64,000 nucleotides of DNA from Athripsodes cinereus (taxonomy: Eukaryota > Arthropoda > Insecta > Trichoptera > Leptoceridae). Positions 1-10,382 of the stretch are shown piece after piece. Numbering within the stretch: position 1 is the first letter of the stretch; every line of letters starts with the position of its first letter. The notes under the pieces are model-generated. The model had not been told where the DNA came from, ran no database searches, and worked only from the letters and a program-made list of their open reading frames with translations. The stretch spans positions 2,108,001 through 2,172,000 of the forward strand of contig OX388310.1 in the NCBI GenBank assembly GCA_947579605.1. Direction: 5' to 3'. The translations under genes and the position numbers were made by a program.

Positions 1-1468
1 TATGTTCCTCTAATGATGCTGAAAAAACTATTATATCGTCGAGAAAAACTAAACATTTTTCAGTCTGAATTCCACGTAGAATGTTGTCCATCACTCGTTG
101 AAACGTTGCTGGTCCATTACGTAAACCAAATGGCATCCTTTTAAATTCATAATGGCCATGTTCTGTTGAAAATGCTGTTTTTTCCACATCTTTGGGGTCC
201 ATTTCTACTTGGTGGTATCCTGATGCCAAGTCTAGCGTCGTAAAGTATTGACATCTCCCTAGTCGATCTAAGATATCGTTTATGTTTGGGAGGGGGTATT
301 TATCTTCGATAGTTTTATCGTTCAATTTTCTGTAATCAATTACCATTCTCCATTTTTTTTCTCCTGTAGCATCCAGTTTCTTTGGGACTAAGTGTACAGG
401 ACAACTCCATGGTGATGTTGAGGGTTGTATGATATCCTGTTCTAGCAATGTTGTTATTTGCTTTTTTATTTCTTCTCTTTGGAATGGAGCATGTCTATAA
501 GCTTTTACATATACAGGTGTTTCCTCCGATAGTCGTAGTGAGTGTTTCACTTTGTTGTTAAATGAAAGTGGTAGGTCGTCACAATGAAAGATATCTCTGT
601 ATTCATAGCATAATTTTTTAATTTCCTCTGATTCGCTAGGATTCAAGTGATCGAGTCGTAAACTTTTTAAATTATTTCTCAGAATTTTCTCAATTTTTGC
701 GGGTTTTATTGCTGTTAAGGGTTGCCTTTCCTCGTAAAAATTTATTTCACAATTATCTTGCTGTTTCACTGGTAATGGATTTTTGATTTTCACTGTCACA
801 TCTCGATCGTTTTTATTGAGTATTGTTGTTATAGCTTTCGAATCCTTGATGTTCACCAATGCACCAGGTACTTCTACTCCAGGCATCAGCTCTTGATATT
901 CGATTATCCCTTCTCCAGCTTCGCAATTCACAGGAATTCTAACGCACTTTTCTGTTCTTGGCTCGATTTTTATTTGATATATATGAGTTTTATTTTTCGG
1001 ACGATTACTGTTAGTTCCTCGTAGTTTAATTGATGTTGTATTTGTTTTCAGTATTTTGTTTTTAATGTCTACGCTTGCTCCTAGGTTTTCTAATAGATCC
1101 AATCCAATAAGACCATCATATTTTTCATTGAAATCGAAAATGTGAAACTTTTGCCATTTCCCGATTTGAAAAGTTTTTGGTAGTGGAATGTCAATTACGT
1201 ATTCATGGTTTGATGTTTGATGAGCTGTTTGAATTACGAAAGGTTCGTAATTTACGTAATCCATGAAATATTCTACAACTTTTTTCGAGCTTATCAATGA
1301 CTTAGTGGATCCTGTGTCAATCATCAATTTTGCGTTTATTTCTGGTAGCTCAATGTATGGAAGTCTTCGATGTCCTTCTGTATTCATTTGGATTACCCTT
1401 TCGGGTTCTCTGTCTTCACCTTCGAAAAATCCTGATTTTCCGTTTCGTTTTCTGCAAGGTATTGATCT
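1..1468 (-). CDS. pol: Ty3/gypsy-type pol (protease and reverse transcriptase), partial
   Basis: This frame has no stop codon and runs off the left edge. It overlaps the gag 3' end by about 75 bases and lies in the -1 frame relative to gag, as expected for a Gag-Pol frameshift. Read on the minus strand, an aspartic protease signature DTGS falls at 1307-1318. An RT domain follows, with LDLASGYHQVEM, then MPFGLRNGPATFQ, then the catalytic box VFLDDI at 32-49. RNase H, integrase and any env would lie beyond the window. The closest group by motif is the gypsy/17.6/TED lineage; that placement is family knowledge, not a search. I saw no obvious slippery heptamer in the overlap. Confidence 0.88.
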
Positions 1469-2502
1469 TCATACTGATATTCCTCTTCATCGTCTTCGTA
1501 ATAAGGATTGTCCTCCCAAGCTGTTTCTTCATTTTCATGGAAGAACAGTTGTTCCGCTGTCCATGATGGTTGTTGAGGTTTCCTTGATTGAACTGTCCTC
1601 ATAGTTTGGTCGCTTGATTGAACTGTCCTCATGGTTTGGTCTGATTGTGTATCTTTTTGTCTTTGGTTTCCAAACATTTGGGAAGGTGGCTTTCTTACAA
1701 ATTGGTTCTGCGGGGTGTAGTTCAGTCTTGGAGTTGGTCCTTGAGGCTGTCTGAAAGGTGTAGGTGGGTTGAATCTGCCAGAGTTAGTCCTTGTGAATGA
1801 AGGATTCTGTCTTCCAAACGGTCTTGGGTTTCCCGCTGGTACACGTGGATAGAATTTTGGTTGTTGTTGTGTACCCATAGGTGGACGATACTCTTTTCCT
1901 GCACTCAGGTGTTCTACCCTACTTTGGGCGTACAGGAAGTTTTCTTCTTCTGTCACCATAGTAATTGCCTGTTCCAGTGAATCTGGATTTCTGAGGCGTA
2001 CCACCATACTCAAATGATGAGGTAATCCTCTAAGGAATGTTTTTAATGCCATTTTGTCGTAAATCCCTGATTTTGCTACTCTTGTTGTTGCGTCGTTCTC
2101 TACCAATTGGACCTTACTTAAGAGTAGTCCTCTCGTTTCTTGAATTCTGTTTCCAAACTGCTGCGATGTTTCACCCTGATTCTTCTTTAAAAATACTAAA
2201 TCCTGTATAAGGCAATCCTCATCTCGTTGGTCTCCAAAATACTGCTGCAGGAGTGATCTAATACCGTGCCAGCTGTTTCTTTCTTCTCTATTCCCTATTA
2301 GAAGGATTGCTTTTCCTTCCAGTTTGCTGATGATCAGTCTTATCAGGAAAACATTGATATGGTTAACTGGGTTATTGTTGTCTGCGTAAAGGTCGATCGC
2401 ATACTGACATGCGCTCAGAAACGTATTCAATTTTTCTGGCTCTCCAGAATATTTTGGGATAAGATCTATCACGTTTTTTGATACGTCAGCTATGGTAGCC
2501 AT
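1393..2502 (-). CDS. gag: Ty3/gypsy-type Gag polyprotein
   Basis: A 369-residue open frame starts with MATIADVSKN and has the layout of gypsy/17.6-type Gag: an alpha-helical capsid-like N-terminal two thirds (SQQFGNRIQETRGLL region), then a Pro/Gln/Arg-rich nucleocapsid-like stretch and an acidic C-terminus. No CCHC zinc knuckle is present, which is usual for this lineage. A ten-residue segment SDQTMRTVQS occurs twice in tandem near residues 288-307, from a short DNA duplication at about 1590-1645. The TAA stop is followed by pol in the -1 frame. The frame is intact, so this copy may be young. Confidence 0.85.
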   Translation of the reverse strand: MATIADVSKNVIDLIPKYSGEPEKLNTFLSACQYAIDLYADNNNPVNHINVFLIRLIISKLEGKAILLIGNREERNSWHGIRSLLQQYFGDQRDEDCLIQDLVFLKKNQGETSQQFGNRIQETRGLLLSKVQLVENDATTRVAKSGIYDKMALKTFLRGLPHHLSMVVRLRNPDSLEQAITMVTEEENFLYAQSRVEHLSAGKEYRPPMGTQQQPKFYPRVPAGNPRPFGRQNPSFTRTNSGRFNPPTPFRQPQGPTPRLNYTPQNQFVRKPPSQMFGNQRQKDTQSDQTMRTVQSSDQTMRTVQSRKPQQPSWTAEQLFFHENEETAWEDNPYYEDDEEEYQYEDQYLAENETENQDFSKVKTENPKG

Positions 2503-3165
2503 TTTGTATTATTTATGTAAATATGCGAAAAATTAAATATTTCTTTTTTTTTTTTATTTTAGATTTTGTATGTTATTCAATATCAATTCACTTGTTGTTA
2601 TTATTTATTAATTTCACTTTTAAAATTTTCTCACTGCTTAAAACTATTATTTCACTTTGTTCCTTATATTTTAAGATCAGACCCGATGCTAAGAGTTTAT
2701 CTCTTTTATTATAAGTTACAGTTCACTTTGTTCCTTATATTTTAAGATCAGACCCGATGCTAAGAGTCTATCTCTTTTATTATAAGTTACAGTTCTTAGT
2801 TTTCAGAACAAATTCGATGTGTAGAATTAGTCTGAACACTTTTAAAGGGTTATAGCCCGTTTTTTATTACCCGATGCTAAGGGTTCCTTTATTCTGGAGT
2901 ATGACCCGATGCTAAGAGTCAAAACTCCTTAAAATAAAGGTTGGTAAGTTGGCAGGACAGGTTATAAATATCCTGTGGCGAGTAGGTTCTGCGATTTTGA
3001 GCACTATACTTACACCGCCAATTGTATTGTCACACACACAAACACTATCTTCATTATTTGCACTTGGAATACACTGATTTTTTAACAGTTTTTAGGTTCA
3101 CTTCCCGTTAAAACTTAAAAGTTAAAGAGCTTTACCGATTTTGAGGTTCCACACTCGAGAAAGTT
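2503..3165 (-). other. Retroelement leader (5' UTR) with internal direct repeats
   Basis: This is the untranslated leader between the primer-binding site and gag. It holds a 71-bp tandem duplication (2651-2721 and 2722-2792). The motif ACCCGATGCTAAG (as read on the plus strand) occurs four times, at 2681, 2752, 2869 and 2903. No coding potential is evident. Confidence 0.6.
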
Positions 3166-3181
3166 CCGAACGACTGCGCCA
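3166..3181 (-). promoter_or_regulatory. Primer-binding site for reverse transcription
   Basis: The minus strand reads TGGCGCAGTCGTTCGG directly after the putative LTR. TGGCGCAGTCG is the tRNA-Ser-type primer site used by several gypsy-group elements (established knowledge, recalled). Its position between LTR and leader supports the call. Confidence 0.65.
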
Positions 3182-3451
3182 AATAAGTACTCGTATCCGG
3201 GTACAATTAAATAAAAAAGATTTATTTGAATTAAAACAAGTACAATAAATGAATAATCACAAATTAGGTATTAAAGGTGCGACAAATACAATCCAACTGA
3301 CCCTGTCTGAGGGCACGTTATCTATTATATAGTAAATACTATGGGAATGGAATGTACAAATGTTATTGTTTAGAGTCATGACTGGAGATAAAGAGGTGTC
3401 ATGTTACCTAAGTGGATACCAAAGGTATGTGTGTGTACACAGTACATAACT
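3182..3451 (-). repeat. 5' LTR of the gypsy-type element
   Basis: The inner edge is fixed by the primer-binding site. The outer edge (AGTTATGTACT on the minus strand) is a guess from the AGT...ACT-type termini of this group. On the minus strand a TATATAATAG box (about 3323-3332) lies some 34 bases before an initiator-like TCAGTT (3295-3300). AATAAA occurs further on, at about 3222-3227. The other LTR is outside the window, so the length cannot be confirmed. Confidence 0.5.
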
Positions 3452-3944
3452 GTAATATTATCGAAACTTTTCATAGGCGTGTTGAAATTAATTATATAAA
3501 TAAAACCTATAAAATCAACATCAAAACGCTATATATAAATATTTATTTAATTTAGATGGCTTAATATTCCGTATTCGACGGACTTTTGACAGAAAAAAAA
3601 TATTGAGATTTTTTCAAATATAACCCATTCATACTATAAAATTGAAAATATTATTATTAAGTATCTCATTTGTTAAAGACCAAGATATTCCTACCAAGCC
3701 ATCATCCAATTCATACAAAATTACCTCTTTTAAAGCATCATTAGTTTTACCGAATATATTGTATGTTATAAAATATTGGTTTCAATATTTTATGGGTGAC
3801 ATTTTGATAGCTGCGGGCTACAATGCTAAATAAAAAGGGGCACATTTCTTAAACAGAATTAGAGTTGGTAATGACAGTTTATTAAAATCTCGTGTTAAAG
3901 ACTATCAATTTCGTGGGTAAATAGCTAGCACTTGATTCTATTTA
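3452..3944. other. Unassigned AT-rich DNA
   Basis: No convincing gene or repeat was recognised. A 63-codon open frame at 3642-3833 has no recognisable domain. Confidence 0.4.
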
Positions 3945-4182
3945 ATTAAGTTCCGTGAAGCGCCTAGCAAAGAATTGGCCTCCCAGTATTTTTCATAAGT
4001 TTCGAGTGAAAAAATATCTTACATCTTAAATAAAGCGACGAAGTTTGCTACCCATCTTAAATATCTTATTTATTTTTATTGACACAAAGAGGAGATCTTT
4101 CATGTTTATAACGTGCGGCTGGTCTGCTGGCTACCCCACTTGTGAGATATTCCGTGATGGTGCAATAGTAGCAGTAGTTATG
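3945..4182 (+). repeat. Family A SINE-like repeat
   Basis: Order as in other copies: TTCCGTGAAGC start, CTCCCA...TTTTCATAAG, an internal AAGCGACGAAGTTTGC block, GGCTGGTCTGCTGGCTACCC, CACTTGTGAGATATTCCG, then a loose (TAG)n tail. Somewhat degenerate. Confidence 0.65.
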
Positions 4183-4747
4183 TAAGATCTGAGCTCTCGA
4201 AACCGGTTGCGCATAATTCATCAATTCATTATGTGGTACTTAATAAATTTCCTTCCATATCCATCAATGATTAATATCAATGAATCAGGACGCATTTTTG
4301 ACATTCTGTGTATAAATTTGTCGCCCATACTGCTGAGTAACATCCCCCGTTTTTAAATAAATATCTCCCACTGCACGTTTTGTAATTGTTATTATTTCTG
4401 CGACTGTTATTGTAGTATTATTTATAGTAAAATATTAAAATTATAATTAAACTTGAATTTGTTAATGACGAAATAAAATTTATTGAGTTGTAAATAAATG
4501 AATTCATAGAATAATAAATTGTGGAAAATGTTTCAAAATTATATACAGGTTGATTCATAACAAATGGATGGAAATCGATGATTTCGTCGCCCATTTATAG
4601 AATGTATTTATTTCGTGTCAATGTCTTATAAGCATGGACATGTACGAACGCAGTCAAATTGAAAACGAATGGAATTATGATTGACAAAATGTCAATTTAG
4701 TGCCTCGAATAAATCACTAAATGAATTCTTCAGGCAACAACTAATAA
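4183..4747. other. Unassigned AT-rich DNA
   Basis: No gene was seen. The phrase CGAAACCGGTTGCGCA (about 4199) recurs in a similar form near 21199 (CGAAACCGGTCGCAGA), which may reflect shared repeat ancestry. Confidence 0.35.
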
Positions 4748-4978
4748 ACCATCACGGCATATCCCGCAAGTGGGGTAGCTGGCAGATCAGCTGGCAGACA
4801 GCTAGCATGTAATAAACATGCTAGCTGTCATATCCGTGTCAACAAAAATTTAAGATATTCAAGATAGGACGTGGCAAACCTCGTCGCTAAATTGAAACAA
4901 AAACAACACCAGGTTTGGACAGGACACTCAAAAACATTCGGAAAAGAGTGGGATACCAATTCTATGCCGGCTCTTCAT
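4748..4978 (-). repeat. Family A SINE-like repeat
   Basis: Inverse orientation: CCATCACGGCATATCCCGCA, AGTGGGGTAGC, then ATAAACATGCTAGCTGTC, AACCTCGTCGCTAAATT and AAAGAGTGGGATACCAATTC. It is nearly full length. Confidence 0.7.
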
Positions 4979-5700
4979 ACTTTTAAACCTACTGATTTAT
5001 ATTTTGATAAGTAATGATATTATACTTTAATTATAACACAGTTAACTTTTCACTTAGATTTATTTAAATCTCGAGCGCTTTCGTCAATGCTGATATATTG
5101 ACATTCTTAAGAGATCTAAATTTAAAAAGAAAATGAAAAACAAGAGTTAATGTCACTGATTTTGTTTTCACTAAATGAGTAAAACTCCATTATTAAATTG
5201 AAAAAATTTATAAGTAAAAATACTTAGAGTTTTAAATTTCTTTATTCACCAGTTACATAATGTTTCGGGTTACTGGACATGGACCTACATAATATTATTT
5301 TCGTAAACTATAATAACAAGTGAAAGTAAACAGTGTTTTTGATTTTATTTTTATAACAAAATTTATTATTTTCGTATTATTAATTATAAAATTATTTTAT
5401 GGATAACCATAATATAATGCCAATGGAATATTTCACAAATGATTTTTTTGTTTGTTTCATTAAAATAAAACAATAGATTTTTTATGGCTTCAATTGTTCC
5501 CATTATTAATTACCTCTATCACAATGCACCATTCCATTGTCAACGATATCAGAAATTTTAATTTAATTCGTGGAAAATTTGACTTATTTGGTGCAAAAGG
5601 AGTGTTACAAAATGAATACTAATGTAAAAGATACAATTTATTAATTGTTAAATAAGTTTCTAAAAAAAAATTGTATTAAATTAATTAAAAAACTTATACT
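4979..5700. other. Unassigned AT-rich DNA
   Basis: Very AT-rich with homopolymer runs. No gene or family was recognised. It borders the Penelope-like fragment. Confidence 0.4.
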
Positions 5701-5800
5701 TTTTTATACACACTTATATTTTTATTTTTGTAGACAATATTGTTTCGTCTCTTACTGAGACATTATCAATACTAAACTATGCAAAACAAATAATATTCAA

Positions 5801-6153
5801 TTAAGGTGAAAATACAGTGGTAGTGGTAGAGGGTGGAACAATGGAGGTATGAGGGTATGAAACAAGTGGGAATATTCTGAGAATTGGGGATGCATTGGGT
5901 ATTGTTGTTTTATTGACTAAATTATTTACACTATTAATATTTTTATGAATTTCCAATGTTTCTCTTAGTAATAATCTTCTATAACTACTATTATTAAAAT
6001 TCAATATTTTAAAAGGCTCCTTTTGGTTTATGCTATGGTTTTCTTCTATTAAGTGGTTGGCAAATTCAGAGAATCCCGTATTTTTTAGACAATTTAAATG
6101 TTCCTTAATCCTAGTTTTTATTTTTCTTGTTGTCATTCCTACATATATGAAAA
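5801..6153 (-). mobile_element. Penelope-like element 3' fragment with GIY-YIG endonuclease end
   Basis: The minus-strand frame (stop TAA at 5801-5803) begins FIYVGMTTRKIKTRIKEH, the YIG half of a GIY-YIG nuclease. It continues with EFANHLIEENH and ILNFNNSSYRRLLLRETLEI, as at the C-terminus of Penelope-like retroelements, where this domain nicks the target DNA. The GIY half and the entire RT are missing beyond about 6153, so the copy is severely 5'-truncated. The downstream AT-rich DNA to about 5700 may be its 3' UTR. A bacterial GIY-YIG enzyme is unlikely given the eukaryotic repeat context. Confidence 0.68.
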
Positions 6154-6316
6154 TAAAAAAATTGTATTAATTTGACATAATAAACTTTGTCTCTAAGACA
6201 AAAAAAAATGTAGGGAAAAAAATGTTTTCATCTTGTTTCAAAATGCATTTTTTTATATTTATTTATAAGAATTTCATTGAAACTACCTATCTAATTTTAC
6301 CTTCTCAATTAATCCT

Positions 6317-6440
6317 ATATATGGGTTAACCAGCTGACTAGCTGCATAATTATAATAAACATGCAAGGTGTCCTCTTAATGATGGATTGTGAGTAAACCT
6401 CGGGAACCCCCAAAGACCCTGTGAAGTCATCAATAGGTGC
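6317..6440 (-). repeat. Degenerate family A fragment
   Basis: Contains TAACCAGCTGACTAGCTGCA, ATAATAAACATGCAAGGTGT and a decayed AAACCTC block. The rest has diverged. Confidence 0.4.
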
Positions 6441-6444
6441 TAAA

Positions 6445-6840
6445 TCCTTTTCTGTAAATTTTCAAATGTCTTATAAAAAGCAGGTGTTCATAAAACCTCA
6501 CATATACAAATTAACATTTAAAATTCAGCGATGATACATGCCTCCCATCCTGAACGTCATTTTTTTATTTATACTATTTTTATTTGTCTATTCTTTACTG
6601 TACATTTTTCGACACGAAAATTTAACAAAAATACAACTATTTTAAATACCCACCATCATACAATCAATAATTATTATAGAGGGCTGGTTTATCACAGAGG
6701 TGCAATTTCTGCCAACTAACCCAACAGCGCGAAGAGATTAATCTGCATGTTTATTACTTGCACTAAGTCCGCTGGCTACCCCAATTGTGAGATATATTGT
6801 GACGGCATAGTAGTAGTAGTAGTAGTGGTAGTTTTAGAAC
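6445..6840 (+). repeat. Family A repeat interrupted by a LINE-tail insertion
   Basis: The 5' portion (AAGCAGGTGTTCATAAAACC, TTCAGCGATGATAC, CCTGAACGTCA) ends near 6560. The 3' portion resumes near 6720 (GCGAAGAGATTAATCTGCAT, GCTGGCTACCCCAATTGTG) with a (TAG)n tail. The gap is filled by the next entry. Confidence 0.55.
6560..6719 (-). repeat. LINE-type 3' tail (family E1) inside family A
   Basis: On the plus strand it begins with TTTATTTATACTATTTTTAT and contains CTATTCTTTACTGTACAT. It ends AGGTGCAATTTCTGCCAACT. The same sequence recurs near 20.77, 30.1, 49.3 and 60.6 kb. An AATAAAT-rich end on the minus strand suggests a retrotransposon 3' UTR. Confidence 0.45.
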
Positions 6841-7429
6841 TCAATTAAAATGTAATTTATACAAAATTCATTATGTATAATAAAAATATGTACCTACCTA
6901 ATCTCAGTATCATTACATATATCGCTTAGAGAAGCCTTGAATGTATTTAAAATATAATAATAAATAAAATATTTGTAAATATTAATTATTAATTGTATTT
7001 ATGTGTAAATAACAAAATAAATAAATAAATGAAATGTGTAAACTGTTTATTTGTGTTTTATTCACTATATGTATTAATAATAATTTATATTAAATTGACA
7101 AGGTCTTCATTAGCTGAAAAGGAAGCGAAGAGGAAAAAAAGGGGAGAGACAGCAGTAATAATATAAAAATAATAAAAAAAACAATGTCTCAATCCTTGCA
7201 GATACCTATCACATACTCATATGGTGGTCTACAGTAATCAATAAAAAAATATATATAGTGAATTTATAAAAAGAAATGAGAAGCTTTGGCATATGCCAGT
7301 GAGGTGAAGGCGGATGATTTTTTTTTATTATTATTACTACACAATCTTTACAGAATATTTTTTTAAATACTCTGGATAATTTTTTTCATCGCGATCTAAA
7401 TAATCCCTGCATATCAATCCCTGATTCTC
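6841..7429. other. Unassigned AT-rich DNA
   Basis: Contains (AAATA)n-like runs near 6990-7030 and a purine-rich block near 7110-7150 (GAAGAGGAAAAAAAGGGG). No gene was recognised. Confidence 0.35.
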
Positions 7430-7605
7430 AAACTTTTCTATCTTCTTCTTCTTTACGTACTCCGACGTTGACGATCACCTGGGTGAAATTATTTCTGTTC
7501 TGGGCAGCACGAAACAGCTCCTCCATACCTCTCATCCCGGTTTACTCTCGAATGTTCTGAAGCCAGGAAAGCCGCTTTGTTCCGACCCCTCAACGGCTTT
7601 TTTTT
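7430..7605 (-). mobile_element. Degenerate LINE RT C-terminus
   Basis: The minus strand reads MEELFRAAQNRNNFTQVIVN in one frame, a typical last segment of insect LINE polyproteins (pattern ELFRAAQDR..F..VIANV). The same family end occurs at about 36.04-36.18 kb. It ends in a poly-A-like AAAAAAAAGCCG run. Confidence 0.45.
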
Positions 7606-7983
7606 ATAATGATTTTGTTTCTCTATAATAAAACTAATTGTGCCTGAAATATCCACCTATACTGAAAGAAATCCATCATTTGTGTTTATTGCGAAATTAT
7701 TGCAATCGCAAGTTATTGCAATAAACTTTATTTCGCTTAATACAGTCACAAATTACTTCCATAAAGAAAACATGGACATTACCTATCGGAAATCTATACT
7801 ATAATTGGCAATTTTGTTAAATATGAAGGTACAATACTCGAATTTTCAGCACGATATTTTTTTCTAATAGTATTTGCAGTGCGAATTTCGAACATATTGA
7901 GTAAGTGATGCTGGATCCTTTCTGCCAACTCTGCAAAGAAAGCGGTGTGATGGTTATGTTGATAATGATTTATTTATAATCTT

Positions 7984-8300
7984 TGATAGATTGATAATGA
8001 CCTGATAAGTCGAAAGACGTCTCTAGCAAAAAAAACGTGTTTCAATTAAACCAATTCTACTACGTGTGCACCGACACGATGGTTTATTCATTTGATTTTG
8101 GTAAACAAGTAATAGAATTCCATAATTGAATAAATAAAAAGTGTTTCGTTTTACTAAGTATATATTAAATACCACGATAGAGGCGTCTTTCGACTTCTTA
8201 TCTTGAAATCGACTGAATATTGACTGGCCTAAGAAGTCGAACAACATCTTTCTCATTTTCTATAGTAGAATGAAACGCTTGTTTCAATTTATCCAATCCC
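7984..8300. mobile_element. Palindromic MITE (family M), compound copy
   Basis: The left arm AAGTCGAAAGACGTCTCTAG (about 8007) is matched in reverse by AGAGGCGTCTTTCGACTTCT (about 8179). Between them lie ACGTGTGCACCGACACGATG and ATAGAATTCCATAATTGAAT, motifs shared with copies at 18.4, 45.4 and 47.4 kb. A second partial arm follows to about 8300 (AAGAAGTCGAACAACATC, ATAGTAGAATGAAACGCTTG). Confidence 0.6.
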
Positions 8301-8800
8301 ATGATATTGATGATGAAATGTAAGATAGAATGCGGTAAGTATTTTTTTTTGATAAAGTTACACCATCACTAAATACAAATCTATATACATGTATCAAGAG
8401 AACAGTCCTATGCTGAACAATTGTTCAGCTAATGTTCAACTAATTAGTTAATGAAGTAAAAATTAGTAAAAGCAAATAAAATATCTTTCATTACATATTT
8501 TCTTTCACAAAAGATATACCTAGAATCCAAAACACAACTGGCAGGGTCAAGAGAAGTACACATATAAGCTCTCACGGTTTCTGGACATTCAAAAATAAAA
8601 GCGATAAAAAGATGAAAGAAAAAGATGTGACACAGAAACTTAGAAAATCCAAAACGCAGTAGACATCGGGAGAGATCTGAAAAAAATAGAGAATTTAATA
8701 ATAGAATCATTCTAAAAATGCAATGCAATTATCAATATGCAAACGTTAGTAGACCGAAGAGATTGTCTGTGAATAAATTTCGATACATTTCATTTCCCAT
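8301..8800. other. Unassigned DNA
   Basis: Open frames here have no recognisable domain. Short direct repeats of GTTCAGCTAATGTTCAACTAA type occur near 8423. Confidence 0.35.
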
Positions 8801-8809
8801 GCTTAAATA

Positions 8810-9135
8810 TTTTAAATCCCCTTTTGTGGAGAGATCTTACTCTATGTGAGAGATGAAATGGATGTATTCGATTGAATACCGGATAGTGAAGAATGGTGAT
8901 ATTAGGAGGATGAATGATGCGAGAGGAATGTTGGCGAAAAGTTGTAGATAAGGTGTATGTGTATGTATGTATTAACAAGTTGCAATATTGTTTGGGCGTG
9001 TGGAGTAATGAAAGGATAAAACAATGAGGATGATTTTTTTTCTGAAGGAGGAAGTGTGAATAGTAAGAAAACTACGTGTGGCTTGACCACATAAATCAAA
9101 TTCTCAAGGACGGCCACACGTGTTGTTGATTTTAG
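8810..9135 (+). mobile_element. Degenerate RTE-type LINE 3' region
   Basis: Decayed matches to the RTE C-terminus at 25.25-26.2 kb: GATATTAGGAGGATGAATGA (the DIRRM segment) and, near 9075, ACGTGTGGCTTGACCACATA and ATTCTCAAGGACGG (the TWLDHVDQILKDG segment). Frames are broken. Confidence 0.6.
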
Positions 9136-9229
9136 TATTGTTGTTGTTGACAATGGCCGCAAATCTGGCCTTCAAATATTTTTTTGACAATTCAATCAAA
9201 TTGGTCTAGTCCCAAACTAAAATATTTAT

Positions 9230-9395
9230 CTTATATTAGGTATATATATACTAACGCGACGATAACATGTAAAACTCATAGCCAGGACAATTTGAAAAAA
9301 GCCATTTTTCATTTTGCCTTTGCAGGAAATCAAACCCGGGACCTCGTGACTCAAAGGCAAAACTTTTGCGTCACATTGGTCATCTAGTTTGTTTA
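9230..9395 (-). repeat. tRNA-derived SINE (family T2)
   Basis: The minus strand carries GAGTCACGAGGTCCCGGGTT followed by TGATTTCCTGC, an RNA polymerase III B-box-like segment. The remote end shares ACATGTAAAA...CCAGGACAAT with the copy at 32.7-32.98 kb. Confidence 0.5.
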
Positions 9396-9919
9396 TCCGG
9401 ATATAAATCCTACCGAATGCCCGGTATCCGATCTAAACATCATCCGTTTCATCATTACTCTGCATATAATTTCTTTACATCTTCGAAATGGTAGAAACCA
9501 AATTGCATGGATTAAAATCATATAAAAGAGCTTAGATTAAAATTAATATTGAAAAACAAAATGTTCAGAGAGGGATAATATTATATTGTATAATAGAAGC
9601 TCTGCCACCGTTTCACATTGAAGGATTATCTTGAGCTTTTTTGTTTTCTTACATTTCGAATATTGTTTTGAAACAGATTAATCCTTGTTTTTTTTATTAT
9701 GAAAAAGGCGAATCGTATAAACTTATTTTTAAAAATTTGGTTTTTCAAAAAATATATTCGAATCAAATTACTCAACAGACAACCTGGGCAAACAACATAT
9801 TTTGCAAACTCTCTTCAGTGGAAAAAAGGAAAAGTGTTGCGATGCTTACGAATCGACTTAGGTTGGCATGAGTCCACTTTTTAGATGATATTACGTTCAC
9901 CAATTACTGCTTCACAACG
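9396..9919. other. Unassigned DNA
   Basis: Overlapping 61- and 76-codon frames near 9641-9884 show no family features. No other repeat was recognised. Confidence 0.35.
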
Positions 9920-10073
9920 TTCAGCGGTAAAAGATAGGTTTTTCACTCAAGTTTTCCAGGGTCCAGTAAAAGGCACAATCATCATTATTTTATTCATCGC
10001 TGAGGCATGACTCCCCTTTATGCATATCTTAATTTTCAACAATCTACATATTAATAAATAAATTTTATTATTT

Positions 10074-10085
10074 GCAATAAGATTG
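10074..10085. repeat. Target-site duplication, left copy
   Basis: GCAATAAGATTG, identical to 10371-10382, flanks the RTE insert. Confidence 0.8.
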
Positions 10086-10370
10086 GCATGTTGAGCGAAT
10101 GCAAGATGATAGGATGACGAAGAGGATGTATTTATCTGAAAGAAGGGGTGTGAGGAAGCGCGGACGTCCAAGAACCACGTGGCTTGATCACGTGGACCAA
10201 ATTCTTAAGGACGGACGCGTGCTGAGTAAGAGAAATCGGCGTGCATGTATGAGAAACTGGATGAATGTAGAGGAAGCGAAAGAAGTATGTAAGGATAGAT
10301 ATATATGGCGTTCCGTTCTCTCTGCCTACCCCTCCTGGGACATGGCGTGAGGGTATAGTATAGTAGTATA
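10086..10370 (+). mobile_element. 5'-truncated RTE-type LINE insertion
   Basis: Encodes the last ~90 residues of an RTE-type polyprotein: HVERMQDDRMTKR, then RGRPRTTWLDHVDQILKDGR, then VWRSVLSAYP-like YIWRSVLSAYPSWDMA and a TGA stop at 10348-10350. The stop is followed only by GGGTATAGTATAGTAGTATA, so the 3' UTR is minimal, as is typical for RTE elements. The frame is open but lacks the endonuclease and RT cores, so the copy is dead on arrival. The 12-bp flanking duplications mark a target-primed insertion. Confidence 0.85.
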
Positions 10371-10382
10371 GCAATAAGATTG
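10371..10382. repeat. Target-site duplication, right copy
   Basis: GCAATAAGATTG, matching 10074-10085. Confidence 0.8.

Noticed and set aside
1263..1604. Plus-strand frames of 113 and 78 codons
   Set aside because: Antisense to the gag/pol overlap of the gypsy-type element.
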